From the NCBI RefSeq assembly GCF_007827455.1, contig NZ_VISM01000001.1:2971001-3035000 (forward strand): 64,000 nucleotides of DNA. Reading direction: 5' to 3'. Of this stretch, positions 44,899-52,923 are shown one piece after another. This DNA is from Lutibacter sp. Hel_I_33_5. GTDB taxonomy: Bacteria; Bacteroidota; Bacteroidia; Flavobacteriales; Flavobacteriaceae. Within the stretch, counting starts at the first letter, position 1, and each line of letters begins with the position of its first letter. Under the pieces are notes generated by a model, which did no database searches, was not told where the DNA came from, and was given only the letters and a program-made list of their open reading frames with translations. The position numbers were made by a program, and so were the translations under genes.

Positions 44899-46299
44899 CT
44901 ATTTCCCGATACAAAACGAAGAAAAAATATGCCCAAGAATATCCTTGTCAACATCATATTCTCCAGTAATGTTTCCTAAATGACGTAAACATTCTCTAAT
45001 ATCAATAGAAAATAAGTCGGTAGAGATTTCTAAGTCAATACCTTCCTGAACAGAAGAAATGGCTTGTAAAGCATTGTTTAAGGCTTCAAAATGACGAGAA
45101 TTAGAAACAATGGTTTCATTATTACTTAATGCGCCAATATTTACTAAAGAAGTTAATTCGTTTTTCAATTCTTCTATACCTGTTTTTTGTTTTGCCGAGA
45201 GTAGTATTAAATCTTCAATTTCCGATTGTAAGATAGAAGAATCATGACAAGATAATGTATCTACTTTATTAGCAATAACAAGCAATCTTTTATTAGGGAA
45301 ACGTTCTTTAATTGTTTCAATTTCTTGTGAAAAATCTTCACTAGAATGGATGTACGTGTTTGAGTCTATTAAAAAAATGATTAGTTGAGCATTGTCAGCT
45401 TTTTCATAGGCTTTTTTTATCCCAATACTTTCAATTACATCTTCTGTTTCTCTAATTCCAGCGGTATCAATAAATCTAAAAGCAACACCGTCTATAATAA
45501 TTTCATCTTCTATTGCATCACGAGTCGTTCCAGCAATATCAGAAACTATGGCTTTTTCTTCATTTAATAGCGCGTTTAGCAAAGTAGATTTACCAACATT
45601 AGGTTCACCAATAATAGCAACAGGAATACCGTTTTTCATGGCGTTTCCAAATGAAAAAGAGTCAATTAAACGTTTTAAAACAAACGTTATTTTTGATACT
45701 AGTTCTTTAAACTTAGTTCTATCAGCAAATTCTACATCTTCACCAGAAAAATCAAGCTCTAGCTCAATTAAAGCAGCAAAATCTAATAATTGAGCGCGTA
45801 ATTCTTTTAATTCGTTGGTAATACCGCCACGCATTTGCTGAATTGCCATTTGATGACTTGCAGCCGAATTCGAAGCAATTACATCTGCAACAGCTTCAGC
45901 TTGAGATAAATCCATCTTGCCATTTAGAAAAGCACGCATGGTAAATTCACCATTATCTGCCATTCTACATCCTTTTTGTAAAAATAACTGAATAATTTCT
46001 TGTTGAATAAAACTAGAACCATGGCATGATATTTCAACCACATTTTCTCCGGTATAAGAATTCGGATTTTTAAAAACAGAAACTAAAACTTCGTCTATAA
46101 TTCGATCATTATCAATAATATGACCTAAATGAATCGTATGTGTTTTTTGCTTTAAAAGCGATTTTTTTGCTGAAACTGATTTAAAATTATGGCTTACAAC
46201 ATCAATAGCATTTTCACCAGAAAGTCTAATAATAGCAATGGCACCAACTCCAGAAGGAGTAGCCAAAGCAATAATGGTATCGTTAAAATTATCTTGCAA
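44899..46299 (-). CDS. mnmE: tRNA uridine-5-carboxymethylaminomethyl(34) synthesis GTPase MnmE
   Basis: MnmE works with MnmG to modify U34 of certain tRNAs. The N-terminal formyl-THF-binding domain starts NDTIIALATPSGVGAIAIIRLSG. The inserted G domain has GEPNVGKST (G1), DTAGIRET (G3) and NKVD (G4). The C-terminus is CIGK, carrying the essential Cys. From the TTG at 46299 the protein has 466 aa, the usual family length. An in-frame ATG at 46356 would add 19 hydrophobic residues not found in the family, so I prefer the TTG, but the ATG cannot be excluded. It diverges from the DUF4870 gene. Confidence 0.95.
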   Translation of the reverse strand: MQDNFNDTIIALATPSGVGAIAIIRLSGENAIDVVSHNFKSVSAKKSLLKQKTHTIHLGHIIDNDRIIDEVLVSVFKNPNSYTGENVVEISCHGSSFIQQEIIQLFLQKGCRMADNGEFTMRAFLNGKMDLSQAEAVADVIASNSAASHQMAIQQMRGGITNELKELRAQLLDFAALIELELDFSGEDVEFADRTKFKELVSKITFVLKRLIDSFSFGNAMKNGIPVAIIGEPNVGKSTLLNALLNEEKAIVSDIAGTTRDAIEDEIIIDGVAFRFIDTAGIRETEDVIESIGIKKAYEKADNAQLIIFLIDSNTYIHSSEDFSQEIETIKERFPNKRLLVIANKVDTLSCHDSSILQSEIEDLILLSAKQKTGIEELKNELTSLVNIGALSNNETIVSNSRHFEALNNALQAISSVQEGIDLEISTDLFSIDIRECLRHLGNITGEYDVDKDILGHIFSSFCIGK

Positions 46300-46416
46300 A
46301 ATAATAGTATTTAAACACAGCAAATATACATAGTAAATTAAGTACTTAGAATTCATTTTTGTAACAAAACAAGAAATTAAGCGTCAAATTAATGTAGCTA
46401 AACAATAACAACACAG

Positions 46417-46755
46417 ATGAAAGAAAATAAACAACTACTCGTTTTAACCCATTTAAGTCAACTTTTGGACTTTGTAACCGGAATTGGAGGATTTATAGTT
46501 CCATTAATTTTATGGATTACAAAAAAGGATGAAATTAGAAATATGGATCAACATGGAAAAGCAATTTTAAACTTTAGAATTTCAATGTTTATCTACGTAT
46601 TATTATGTATTCCTGCGGTATTATTATTCGGATTAGGGCTTCTTGGGTTTTTAGTAATCGGAATTTTTTACTTAATATTTCCAATTATGAATGCTATAAA
46701 AGCAAGCAATAATGAAACACCTAGTTATCCGTTTAGTATCAATTTTATTCACTAA
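46417..46755 (+). CDS. DUF4870 (Tic20-like) small membrane protein
   Basis: A 112-aa protein with three hydrophobic helices and the DUF4870 pattern: LTHLSQLLDFVTGIGGFIVPLILWITKKDE, MDQHGKAILNFRISMFIY, then the glycine-rich LLFGLGLLGFLVIGIFYLIFPI. Cytoplasmic-membrane protein of unknown function. A strong terminator follows at 46788. Confidence 0.85.
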   Translation: MKENKQLLVLTHLSQLLDFVTGIGGFIVPLILWITKKDEIRNMDQHGKAILNFRISMFIYVLLCIPAVLLFGLGLLGFLVIGIFYLIFPIMNAIKASNNETPSYPFSINFIH

Positions 46756-46787
46756 ACATAACTTCTATATATTTGAATTAATGAATT

Positions 46788-46814
46788 ATCGCTCTTTTTA
46801 AGGGCGATTTTTTT
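46788..46814 (+). terminator. Terminator after the DUF4870 gene
   Basis: ATCGCTCTT/AAGGGCGAT, a 9-bp stem with one T-G pair and loop TTT, followed by seven T. Confidence 0.85.
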
Positions 46815-46912
46815 ATGGCGTTTCCTTTCAGGTCAGGCTTTTCGCACTCGCTTTTTGTTCATGCTTCACAAAAGAGCTCAAACAAAGCTTCAATCCTTAA
46901 CGCGGGCTTGTA
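46815..46912. repeat. Flavobacteriia-type structured intergenic repeat
   Basis: About 98 bp of higher GC content than its surroundings. It opens with GGCGTTTCCTTTCAGGTCAGG and CTTTTCGC and closes with GCTTCAATCCTTAACGCG, around a variable inner region that can fold imperfectly (GCTTTTTGT against ACAAAAGAGC). From memory this resembles a dispersed element common in Flavobacteriia, with conserved ends GGGCGTTcCCTTtCGGGTCGG and GCTtCAATCCCTAACGC around a variable hairpin. A single copy is seen here, so the repeat status rests on that recollection. No transposase is attached. Confidence 0.5.
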
Positions 46913-46934
46913 AATAAAGGGTAGAGTAGTGGTG

Positions 46935-47372
46935 CTAATGAATTGCTTGTCTAATAAAGTCTTCGTATTCGTAGAAAAATAATTCTAGTTTCGGCATGGT
47001 ATCAACATAGAATTCGTAACAATCTCTCCAAGTATTTTTATTGTGAATGCTAAATTTTTTATCAAAAGGAATATAAATTCTTTTGATAACTTTTCTATTA
47101 TCTAGTTCATATGCTTCATTAAAAATTACTTCAGGAAGTTCGGTTTCTAATAATGCTTTTAAAGACAATAATTGATCGTACAGAAGTTCATTAGCGATTT
47201 CGTCAGGATGCTCTATATCTAAACACACCATTGCTTTTTTTCTATCAGCAACAAATTTAAAAGCAAAACCTTTAATTCTAGTGTGATAGAGTAGCCATTT
47301 TTTAGGAAACGACTTTCCAAAACTAGTCCAAAATTCTTTTCGTAGCTGTGCAGCTTCTTCTTTAGAGAACAT
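46935..47372 (-). CDS. DUF4268 domain protein
   Basis: A 145-aa cytoplasmic protein (EEAAQLRKEFWTSFGKSFPKKWLLYHTRIKGFAFKF). This matches the DUF4268 family, of which some members are found in nuclease-like proteins; function here is unknown. It is the last gene of the minus-strand run USP - SulP - miaE - DUF4268. 55 bp with a GATAACT tandem repeat separate it from miaE. Confidence 0.75.
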   Translation of the reverse strand: MFSKEEAAQLRKEFWTSFGKSFPKKWLLYHTRIKGFAFKFVADRKKAMVCLDIEHPDEIANELLYDQLLSLKALLETELPEVIFNEAYELDNRKVIKRIYIPFDKKFSIHNKNTWRDCYEFYVDTMPKLELFFYEYEDFIRQAIH

Positions 47373-47402
47373 CTACTCTTAGATTAAAAGGTTTTCATTT
47401 TT

Positions 47403-47423
47403 GATAACTGATAACTGATAACT
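47403..47423. repeat. Short tandem repeat, three GATAACT units
   Basis: Three perfect 7-bp units (47403-47409, 47410-47416, 47417-47423) between miaE and the DUF4268 gene. Confidence 0.7.
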
Positions 47424-47427
47424 GAAA

Positions 47428-48009
47428 TCATCCGTGAATTTTAGCAGAATTTCCTCTTTCTTTCATCATTTCTGCTTCAAACTCTAAAAGAGCATTCCAT
47501 TTTTCATCTACAATTGCTCTATCTTGATATTGTCTTGCAAATCCTAAAAATAACGTATAATGATTTGCTTCAGAAATCATTAAATCTTTATAGAATTTAG
47601 ACAATTCTTGGTCTTCCATATTTTCTGAGAAAACTTTAAAACGCTCGCAACTTCTAGCTTCAATTAAAGCAGCTATTAATAATCGTTGTACTAAAGCATT
47701 AGTTCTGTCTTTTGTTTTTGTGAAGAATTTTTGAAGTCTTATAGCGTAATCATTTTTTTGCTCTCGACCTAAAACCATTCCGCGATTTGCCATAAAATCG
47801 TGTACCATTTTAAAATGCTGCATTTCTTCAATAGCAATTTCACTCATTGCTTTAACAAGCTCAGTTTCTTCAGAATAATTAATTATGATAGAAACTGCAT
47901 TTGATGCTGCTTTTTGCTCTAAAAAAGCATGATCTGTTAATATTTGCTGTAAGTTATCTTTAGCAATATCTGCCCAAGAAGTTTTTGTTTCAAATTGTAA
48001 TCCTAACAT
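47428..48009 (-). CDS. miaE: tRNA 2-methylthio-N6-isopentenyladenosine-37 hydroxylase MiaE
   Basis: A 193-aa diiron protein. The ferritin-like ligand motifs are visible: DHAFLEQKAAS, EIAIEEMQHFKMV (E-x-x-H), EARSCERF and EANHYTLF. MiaE hydroxylates ms2i6A37 in tRNA to ms2io6A using O2. The start is 3 bp after the SulP stop codon, so the genes are tightly linked, though no functional link is known. Confidence 0.93.
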   Translation of the reverse strand: MLGLQFETKTSWADIAKDNLQQILTDHAFLEQKAASNAVSIIINYSEETELVKAMSEIAIEEMQHFKMVHDFMANRGMVLGREQKNDYAIRLQKFFTKTKDRTNALVQRLLIAALIEARSCERFKVFSENMEDQELSKFYKDLMISEANHYTLFLGFARQYQDRAIVDEKWNALLEFEAEMMKERGNSAKIHG

Positions 48010-48012
48010 CTT

Positions 48013-50217
48013 TTATTTTTTTGTACTAATAGTCTTCGTTAAACGAACACCAAAATCTGCTAAAGATTTTATCTCTTTTACGCTAGCTAATCTTTCTTTA
48101 CCAATGATTAAAAGCCCGTTATTAATAGCTTCTATATGATAGTATTGATTGCTTTCAAAAAATAAAACGAGCTCATCATTAAAAAATGATCTTATTTTTT
48201 CTTCATTTTTACCAGATAAGAAAAAGCGTTTAGAAAAATCGGGATGATTCTCAATATTAATGTCGTTATAACCTGCAAAATGATAAATGTATTCGAAAAT
48301 ACCTTCTTTATCTAACGTAAATTTAGGGATTTCCTCTTTCTGAATATCAATATAAAGCATGGTGGCTTTAATCACTTGTTTTGCAATCATCTCACCTTCA
48401 GAAAATTGAATATCAAAAAGAGAACAGTTTTCGTTTGATAAAATATTTGATACTTTATCTATTTTTCTTGTTTTAAAATAACCAAACTGTGGTAATTGGG
48501 TAACTTCTTCTAAAGGAAAAGCATCATAATTCCAATGCATTTCTTCACTAATTTTCTGAATAGATTTTTGTCGTTTTGTTAAAACTCCCTTAACAGGTAT
48601 CATTTGTTTAGGTAAGGTTTTACGTAATGCAAAAGGATGCTCGCTTCCAGATTTAGAATCATCTAAACCAATAACTTCAAAATGACCACCTTTACGTTTA
48701 AAGCTCTCAGCATAATTACTCATGTTTTCCATTACAGAATGATCTACAAAATCACATAGAGAAAAATCAATTATTGCTTCTTCACTTTCCGGTATTTGAT
48801 CCAATTTAGATTTTAGTTTTGTGTAGTTTAAAAAACTAGAAAAGTTCTTTACACTTACATAATATTTCTCGTCTTCTTTAAACATTAAAACATTCGGTTT
48901 TAAGGTATTCTTAAAAAAGAGTAATGCATTTTTATTAATGATGATATGAATGATAAATGTTATAAGTATACCTATAAGTATTCCTGTAATTAAACTAGTT
49001 GAAATGGTTGTAAATAAGGTGATTAAAAAAATAATTAACTGTTCTTTTCCTATTTTAAAAACCTTTCTTATATTTTCTGGAGAAGCTAATTTATAACCTG
49101 TATAAACTAATATTGCAGCTAAAGCAGGAAGTGGTATTTTTCTTAATTCTGATGCAAATAAAAGTATAAATAATATTAAGAAAGTTGCATGGAAAAAGTT
49201 AGCAGATCTATTGGATGCTTTGTTGTTTACATTCACCGAACTTCTTGCAATAACAGTAACAACATTTAGGCCTCCTAAGAAGCCGCTAATTACAGTTGCT
49301 AATCCTAAAGCTCTAATATCTTTATTTACGTTAGATCTTCGTTTTAAAGGGTCTAATTTATCAACAGCTTTAATGCTTAGTAAACTTTCTATACTTGCAA
49401 TTAAAGTAATTGCAATGACAGCATTTATAAATTCCATTTGGTAAACTTTTCCAAAATCGGGAAAAGCAAAGTTTGATAAAATGTCATCTGGTAAATTAAT
49501 TAATAAGCTTTTATCTATTGGATAATCGCTGGCTGAAAACATTTCAAAATAGTAATATAAACCCACACTTAGCACTACAATCCACATGGGTGCAGGTATT
49601 AGTTGAAAATATCTATTTCTTATCTTGCTATAAAAAACCATAATTAATAAACTAATAACACCTATTGAGCCTGCATAAAACATGCTTAAATCATCGGTTT
49701 TAAAAAAGTTTACAATTCCTTCTGGTACTTGAATTAATAAATCAATAATGCTCCCTTTTGCTTCTAGGTTTCCTAGCATTACGTGAATTTGTTTTGCGAA
49801 AATTCCAATACCAATTGCTGCTAACATCCCTTGAATGGCTGAGGCTGGAAAGAAATCACCTAAAGACCCTAATCTTAAAAACCCTAAAATTATCAACAAA
49901 GCGCCAGAAACAACAATGGCTGCAAGCGTAAAGAGAAAACCTTGGTGCATATCACCAGCTCCTAAAGTGGTAATAGCGGCAAGAATAACGACTACTAATC
50001 CGTTTCCTGGTCCCGTAATAGTTACGTTAGATCCACCTAGTAATGAAGCGACAATACCACCTACAATTGCGGCAATAACCCCAGAAATTGGCGGAGCACC
50101 AGAAGCAAGTGCTAACCCGAGTCCTAAGGGTAGTGCGATTAGTGAAACCACAAAACCAGAAAATAAGTTTTTTGGAATGTCGCCTACAAATGTTTTAAAG
50201 TTGCTTTCTTTTTTCAT
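48013..50217 (-). CDS. SulP-family anion transporter with C-terminal STAS-like region
   Basis: A 734-aa protein. The N-terminal 430 residues carry the SulP core (GFVVSLIALPLGLGLALASGAPP, ALLGGSNVTITGPGNGL and some 12-14 helices). About 440-550 is a STAS-like domain (EEAIIDFSLCDFVDHSVMENM). The remaining 180 residues contain an extra soluble domain (FSEGEMIAKQVIKATMLYI...) that I do not recognise. SulP proteins move sulfate, bicarbonate or dicarboxylates; the substrate cannot be told. The start ATG overlaps the stop of the upstream stress-protein gene (TAATG), suggesting translational coupling. Confidence 0.9.
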   Translation of the reverse strand: MKKESNFKTFVGDIPKNLFSGFVVSLIALPLGLGLALASGAPPISGVIAAIVGGIVASLLGGSNVTITGPGNGLVVVILAAITTLGAGDMHQGFLFTLAAIVVSGALLIILGFLRLGSLGDFFPASAIQGMLAAIGIGIFAKQIHVMLGNLEAKGSIIDLLIQVPEGIVNFFKTDDLSMFYAGSIGVISLLIMVFYSKIRNRYFQLIPAPMWIVVLSVGLYYYFEMFSASDYPIDKSLLINLPDDILSNFAFPDFGKVYQMEFINAVIAITLIASIESLLSIKAVDKLDPLKRRSNVNKDIRALGLATVISGFLGGLNVVTVIARSSVNVNNKASNRSANFFHATFLILFILLFASELRKIPLPALAAILVYTGYKLASPENIRKVFKIGKEQLIIFLITLFTTISTSLITGILIGILITFIIHIIINKNALLFFKNTLKPNVLMFKEDEKYYVSVKNFSSFLNYTKLKSKLDQIPESEEAIIDFSLCDFVDHSVMENMSNYAESFKRKGGHFEVIGLDDSKSGSEHPFALRKTLPKQMIPVKGVLTKRQKSIQKISEEMHWNYDAFPLEEVTQLPQFGYFKTRKIDKVSNILSNENCSLFDIQFSEGEMIAKQVIKATMLYIDIQKEEIPKFTLDKEGIFEYIYHFAGYNDINIENHPDFSKRFFLSGKNEEKIRSFFNDELVLFFESNQYYHIEAINNGLLIIGKERLASVKEIKSLADFGVRLTKTISTKK

Positions 50218-51044
50218 TATTTAACAATTAAAACATCGGTTGGTAATTCAGATAAAATGTGCTCAAGATCATGTGGGAAAATACGATCAATCAAACTTAA
50301 TTTTGAAGGTGCATTCATAATTAGTAAATCTGCTCTTTTTACTTTTGCGTAATGTCCAATAGAGTATCCTCTTTTACCAAAAATACTTTGAGTTAGGATA
50401 TTAATATTACTACAATCAATACCTTTAAGGATATTTTTAACTCTTAAATCTTCACGTTTTTTTAATCGTTCTTTTTCGATATTTACTTTTCTAAGAGATG
50501 TATCATCGTTGACTTTTGTATCAACTTCTGTTTGATTAATCTCTTCTACAATCGTAATTTTTTTACAACTTATTCGATTGGAAAATCGAAAAGCAAAATC
50601 AATTGTTTCTTTTGTTTTGTCATCTTTTAATCCATTAACTACTATGTGGTTACATTGTAGTTTGTTAACCGATGGTTTAATCATTAATAAGACAGAGCAA
50701 GGAGCTTTTCTGGTAAGTTTTCTAGCGATGGAACCTACATAATATTTTAATAAGTTTTCCTTCTGTAATGCACCTAAAATTAATAAGTCAATACTTTCTT
50801 CGGTGCAAGTATTTAAAATCACATCAACTGGATTTCCTTCTTTCCAAATGGTCTTAAAAGATGTATTTAATGTGTCAGCTTCTTCTAACAATAAAGATAG
50901 CTTATCTTGATTTTCTTTTGTTTTTTTTCCAACATGTACGCCAACCAATTCTGCATTTAGCATATTAGAAAGTCGAATTGCTTCAAATAAATTGGCTTTT
51001 AAATTAGGTGAAAAAGCAATCCCAATTAAAATTTTTTGAATCAA
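50217..51044 (-). CDS. Universal stress protein with two UspA domains
   Basis: A 275-aa protein with two UspA-like halves: ILIGIAFSPNLKANLFEAIRLSNMLNAELVGVHVG in the first, and HIVVNGLKDDKTKETIDFAFRFSNRISCKKITIVE in the second. Each half ends with a G-S/A-type nucleotide loop region (YYVGSIARKLTRKAPCSVLLM, then ADLLIMNAPSKLSLI). It directly precedes and overlaps the SulP gene, so it may regulate or sense for that transporter. It diverges from the antiporter gene over 61 bp. Confidence 0.87.
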   Translation of the reverse strand: MIQKILIGIAFSPNLKANLFEAIRLSNMLNAELVGVHVGKKTKENQDKLSLLLEEADTLNTSFKTIWKEGNPVDVILNTCTEESIDLLILGALQKENLLKYYVGSIARKLTRKAPCSVLLMIKPSVNKLQCNHIVVNGLKDDKTKETIDFAFRFSNRISCKKITIVEEINQTEVDTKVNDDTSLRKVNIEKERLKKREDLRVKNILKGIDCSNINILTQSIFGKRGYSIGHYAKVKRADLLIMNAPSKLSLIDRIFPHDLEHILSELPTDVLIVK

Positions 51045-51105
51045 AATATTTTATATTTTTAAGATTCCGAATATAAAGGTTTATTATTGTTAAAAAAATA
51101 TAATT

Positions 51106-52923
51106 ATGATTGAATTAGCAGGTATTATAATTTTAGGGATTTTAGCGCAATGGGTAGCTTGGAAATTCAAAATTCCAGCAATTCTTCCATTAATATTAAT
51201 TGGTCTTTTAGTAGGGCCAATTGCTGCTGAATTTTTTAGTGATGATGGTCAAAAATGGATAGAGCCAATTTGGAATGGAGAAAAAGGATTGTTTCCAAGA
51301 AATGGCTTGTACTACTTTGTTTCTCTAGCCATTAGTATTATTCTTTTTGAAGGTGGTTTGACCTTAAGAAAGAGTGAGATTGCTAATGTTGGTCCAGTTA
51401 TTACTAAATTAATAACACTAGGTTCTGCGGTAACTTTTGTTATTTCTGCAATATTAGCTCATTATATATTTGATTTAGGTTGGGAAATCTCCATGCTTTT
51501 TTCAGCATTAATTATAGTTACAGGTCCAACGGTGATTTCACCTATACTAAGAAATGTTCCACTAAAGAAAGATGTAGCCACAGTATTAAAATGGGAAGGA
51601 ATTTTAATCGACCCAATTGGAGCCTTGGTAGCCGTATTGGTTTTTGAATTTATAAGTGTTGGTGGTGGAAGTGGCTTTACTAAAACAGCATTAATGGAGT
51701 TTGGTAAAATTATTTTATTCGGAACTACCTTCGGATTTACCTTTGCACACGCACTGATATTTATTATCAATAAAAAGCTAGTCCCTCATTATTTATTAAA
51801 TGTAGTTTCTTTATCTGCTGTATTGTTAGTTTTTGTGCTGTCAGATTTATTTGCTCACGAATCAGGTTTACTTGCGGTTGTAGTAATGGGAATGGTGATG
51901 GCAAATAGTAAGTTAAATAGCTTTGATGAGCTTCTATACTTTAAAGAATCGTTATCAATTTTATTAATATCAATCCTTTTTATTTTGCTAGCAGCAAACA
52001 TGAATATAGATGAACTTTTATTAGTTTTTAATTGGAAGGCATTGCTACTATTTTCTTGTGTTGTCCTCGTTATACGACCGTTAGCAGTATTTTTAAGCAC
52101 CTATAAATCAACCTTAAAACTAAACGAAAAACTATTTATAAGTTGGGTTGGGCCGCGTGGAATTGTTGCAGCTGGTATCGCTTCTTTATTTGGAACAAAA
52201 TTAATGCAACAAGGAGTTCAAGGAGCAGAATATATTACGCCACTTGTATTTATGATTGTATTAGGAACTGTATTGTTAAATGCCACTACGGCAAGAATAT
52301 TTGCAAAAATTGTAGGTGTTTTTCTTAAAAATTCTGATGCTATTGTTATCGTAGGTGCTTCAAAAGCATCGAGAGTGATTGCTGGTTATTTATTAAAAAA
52401 TAATAGGAGAGTGGTGTTGTTAGATCAAAATAAAGAATATGTAAACAAAGCAAAATCAGAAGGAATAGAAGCGTTTAATATTGATATTTATAATGATAGT
52501 TTAGAAGGAAATATTGAGTTAAATGATGTTGGTTATTTAATCGCCATGACGGGAAGTGATGTAGTAAATGACTATGCAGTACATCAATTATCAGATATTT
52601 ATGGAGAGCATGGAGCATTTCGATTAGCATCTTCCGTTGAGGTACGTACTAAGGAAGTTGAAAATAATGATATTTTGTTTACTCAGAAAGATGACTATAT
52701 CAATTTAAATGAAAGTGCGCGTGATTTTCCTCAAATAAATGAAGTCCAAATAACTTCTGTAGAAGATTATACAACCAAACTTCAAAAAATAAATGATGAA
52801 TTAAAGTCGATTCCATTATTTATTAAATCTGGAGATACTATTGATACTATTCCGAGAAAACCTATAAATAAAGTATCAGAAAATGATGTTATTGTTTATT
52901 TAGGAAAGAAATTAGAGATCTAA
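51106..52923 (+). CDS. CPA1-type Na+/H+ (or K+/H+) antiporter with TrkA-N domain
   Basis: A 605-aa protein. The first about 405 residues are a cation:proton antiporter with the core ALIIVTGPTVISPIL and VLKWEGILIDPIGAL motifs, and WVGPRGIVAAGIASLFG near its end. From about 408 a TrkA-N (RCK) NAD-binding domain follows (AIVIVGASKASRVIAGYLL, DQNKEYVNKA, AMTGSDVVNDYAV). It exchanges Na+ or K+ for protons at the inner membrane with nucleotide control. The stop codon overlaps the convergent dnaX by 12 bp. Confidence 0.9.
   Translation: MIELAGIIILGILAQWVAWKFKIPAILPLILIGLLVGPIAAEFFSDDGQKWIEPIWNGEKGLFPRNGLYYFVSLAISIILFEGGLTLRKSEIANVGPVITKLITLGSAVTFVISAILAHYIFDLGWEISMLFSALIIVTGPTVISPILRNVPLKKDVATVLKWEGILIDPIGALVAVLVFEFISVGGGSGFTKTALMEFGKIILFGTTFGFTFAHALIFIINKKLVPHYLLNVVSLSAVLLVFVLSDLFAHESGLLAVVVMGMVMANSKLNSFDELLYFKESLSILLISILFILLAANMNIDELLLVFNWKALLLFSCVVLVIRPLAVFLSTYKSTLKLNEKLFISWVGPRGIVAAGIASLFGTKLMQQGVQGAEYITPLVFMIVLGTVLLNATTARIFAKIVGVFLKNSDAIVIVGASKASRVIAGYLLKNNRRVVLLDQNKEYVNKAKSEGIEAFNIDIYNDSLEGNIELNDVGYLIAMTGSDVVNDYAVHQLSDIYGEHGAFRLASSVEVRTKEVENNDILFTQKDDYINLNESARDFPQINEVQITSVEDYTTKLQKINDELKSIPLFIKSGDTIDTIPRKPINKVSENDVIVYLGKKLEI

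Noticed and set aside
46815..46912. Insertion-sequence remnant
   Set aside because: No transposase fragment, terminal repeats or target duplication are visible; it fits a small structured repeat better.
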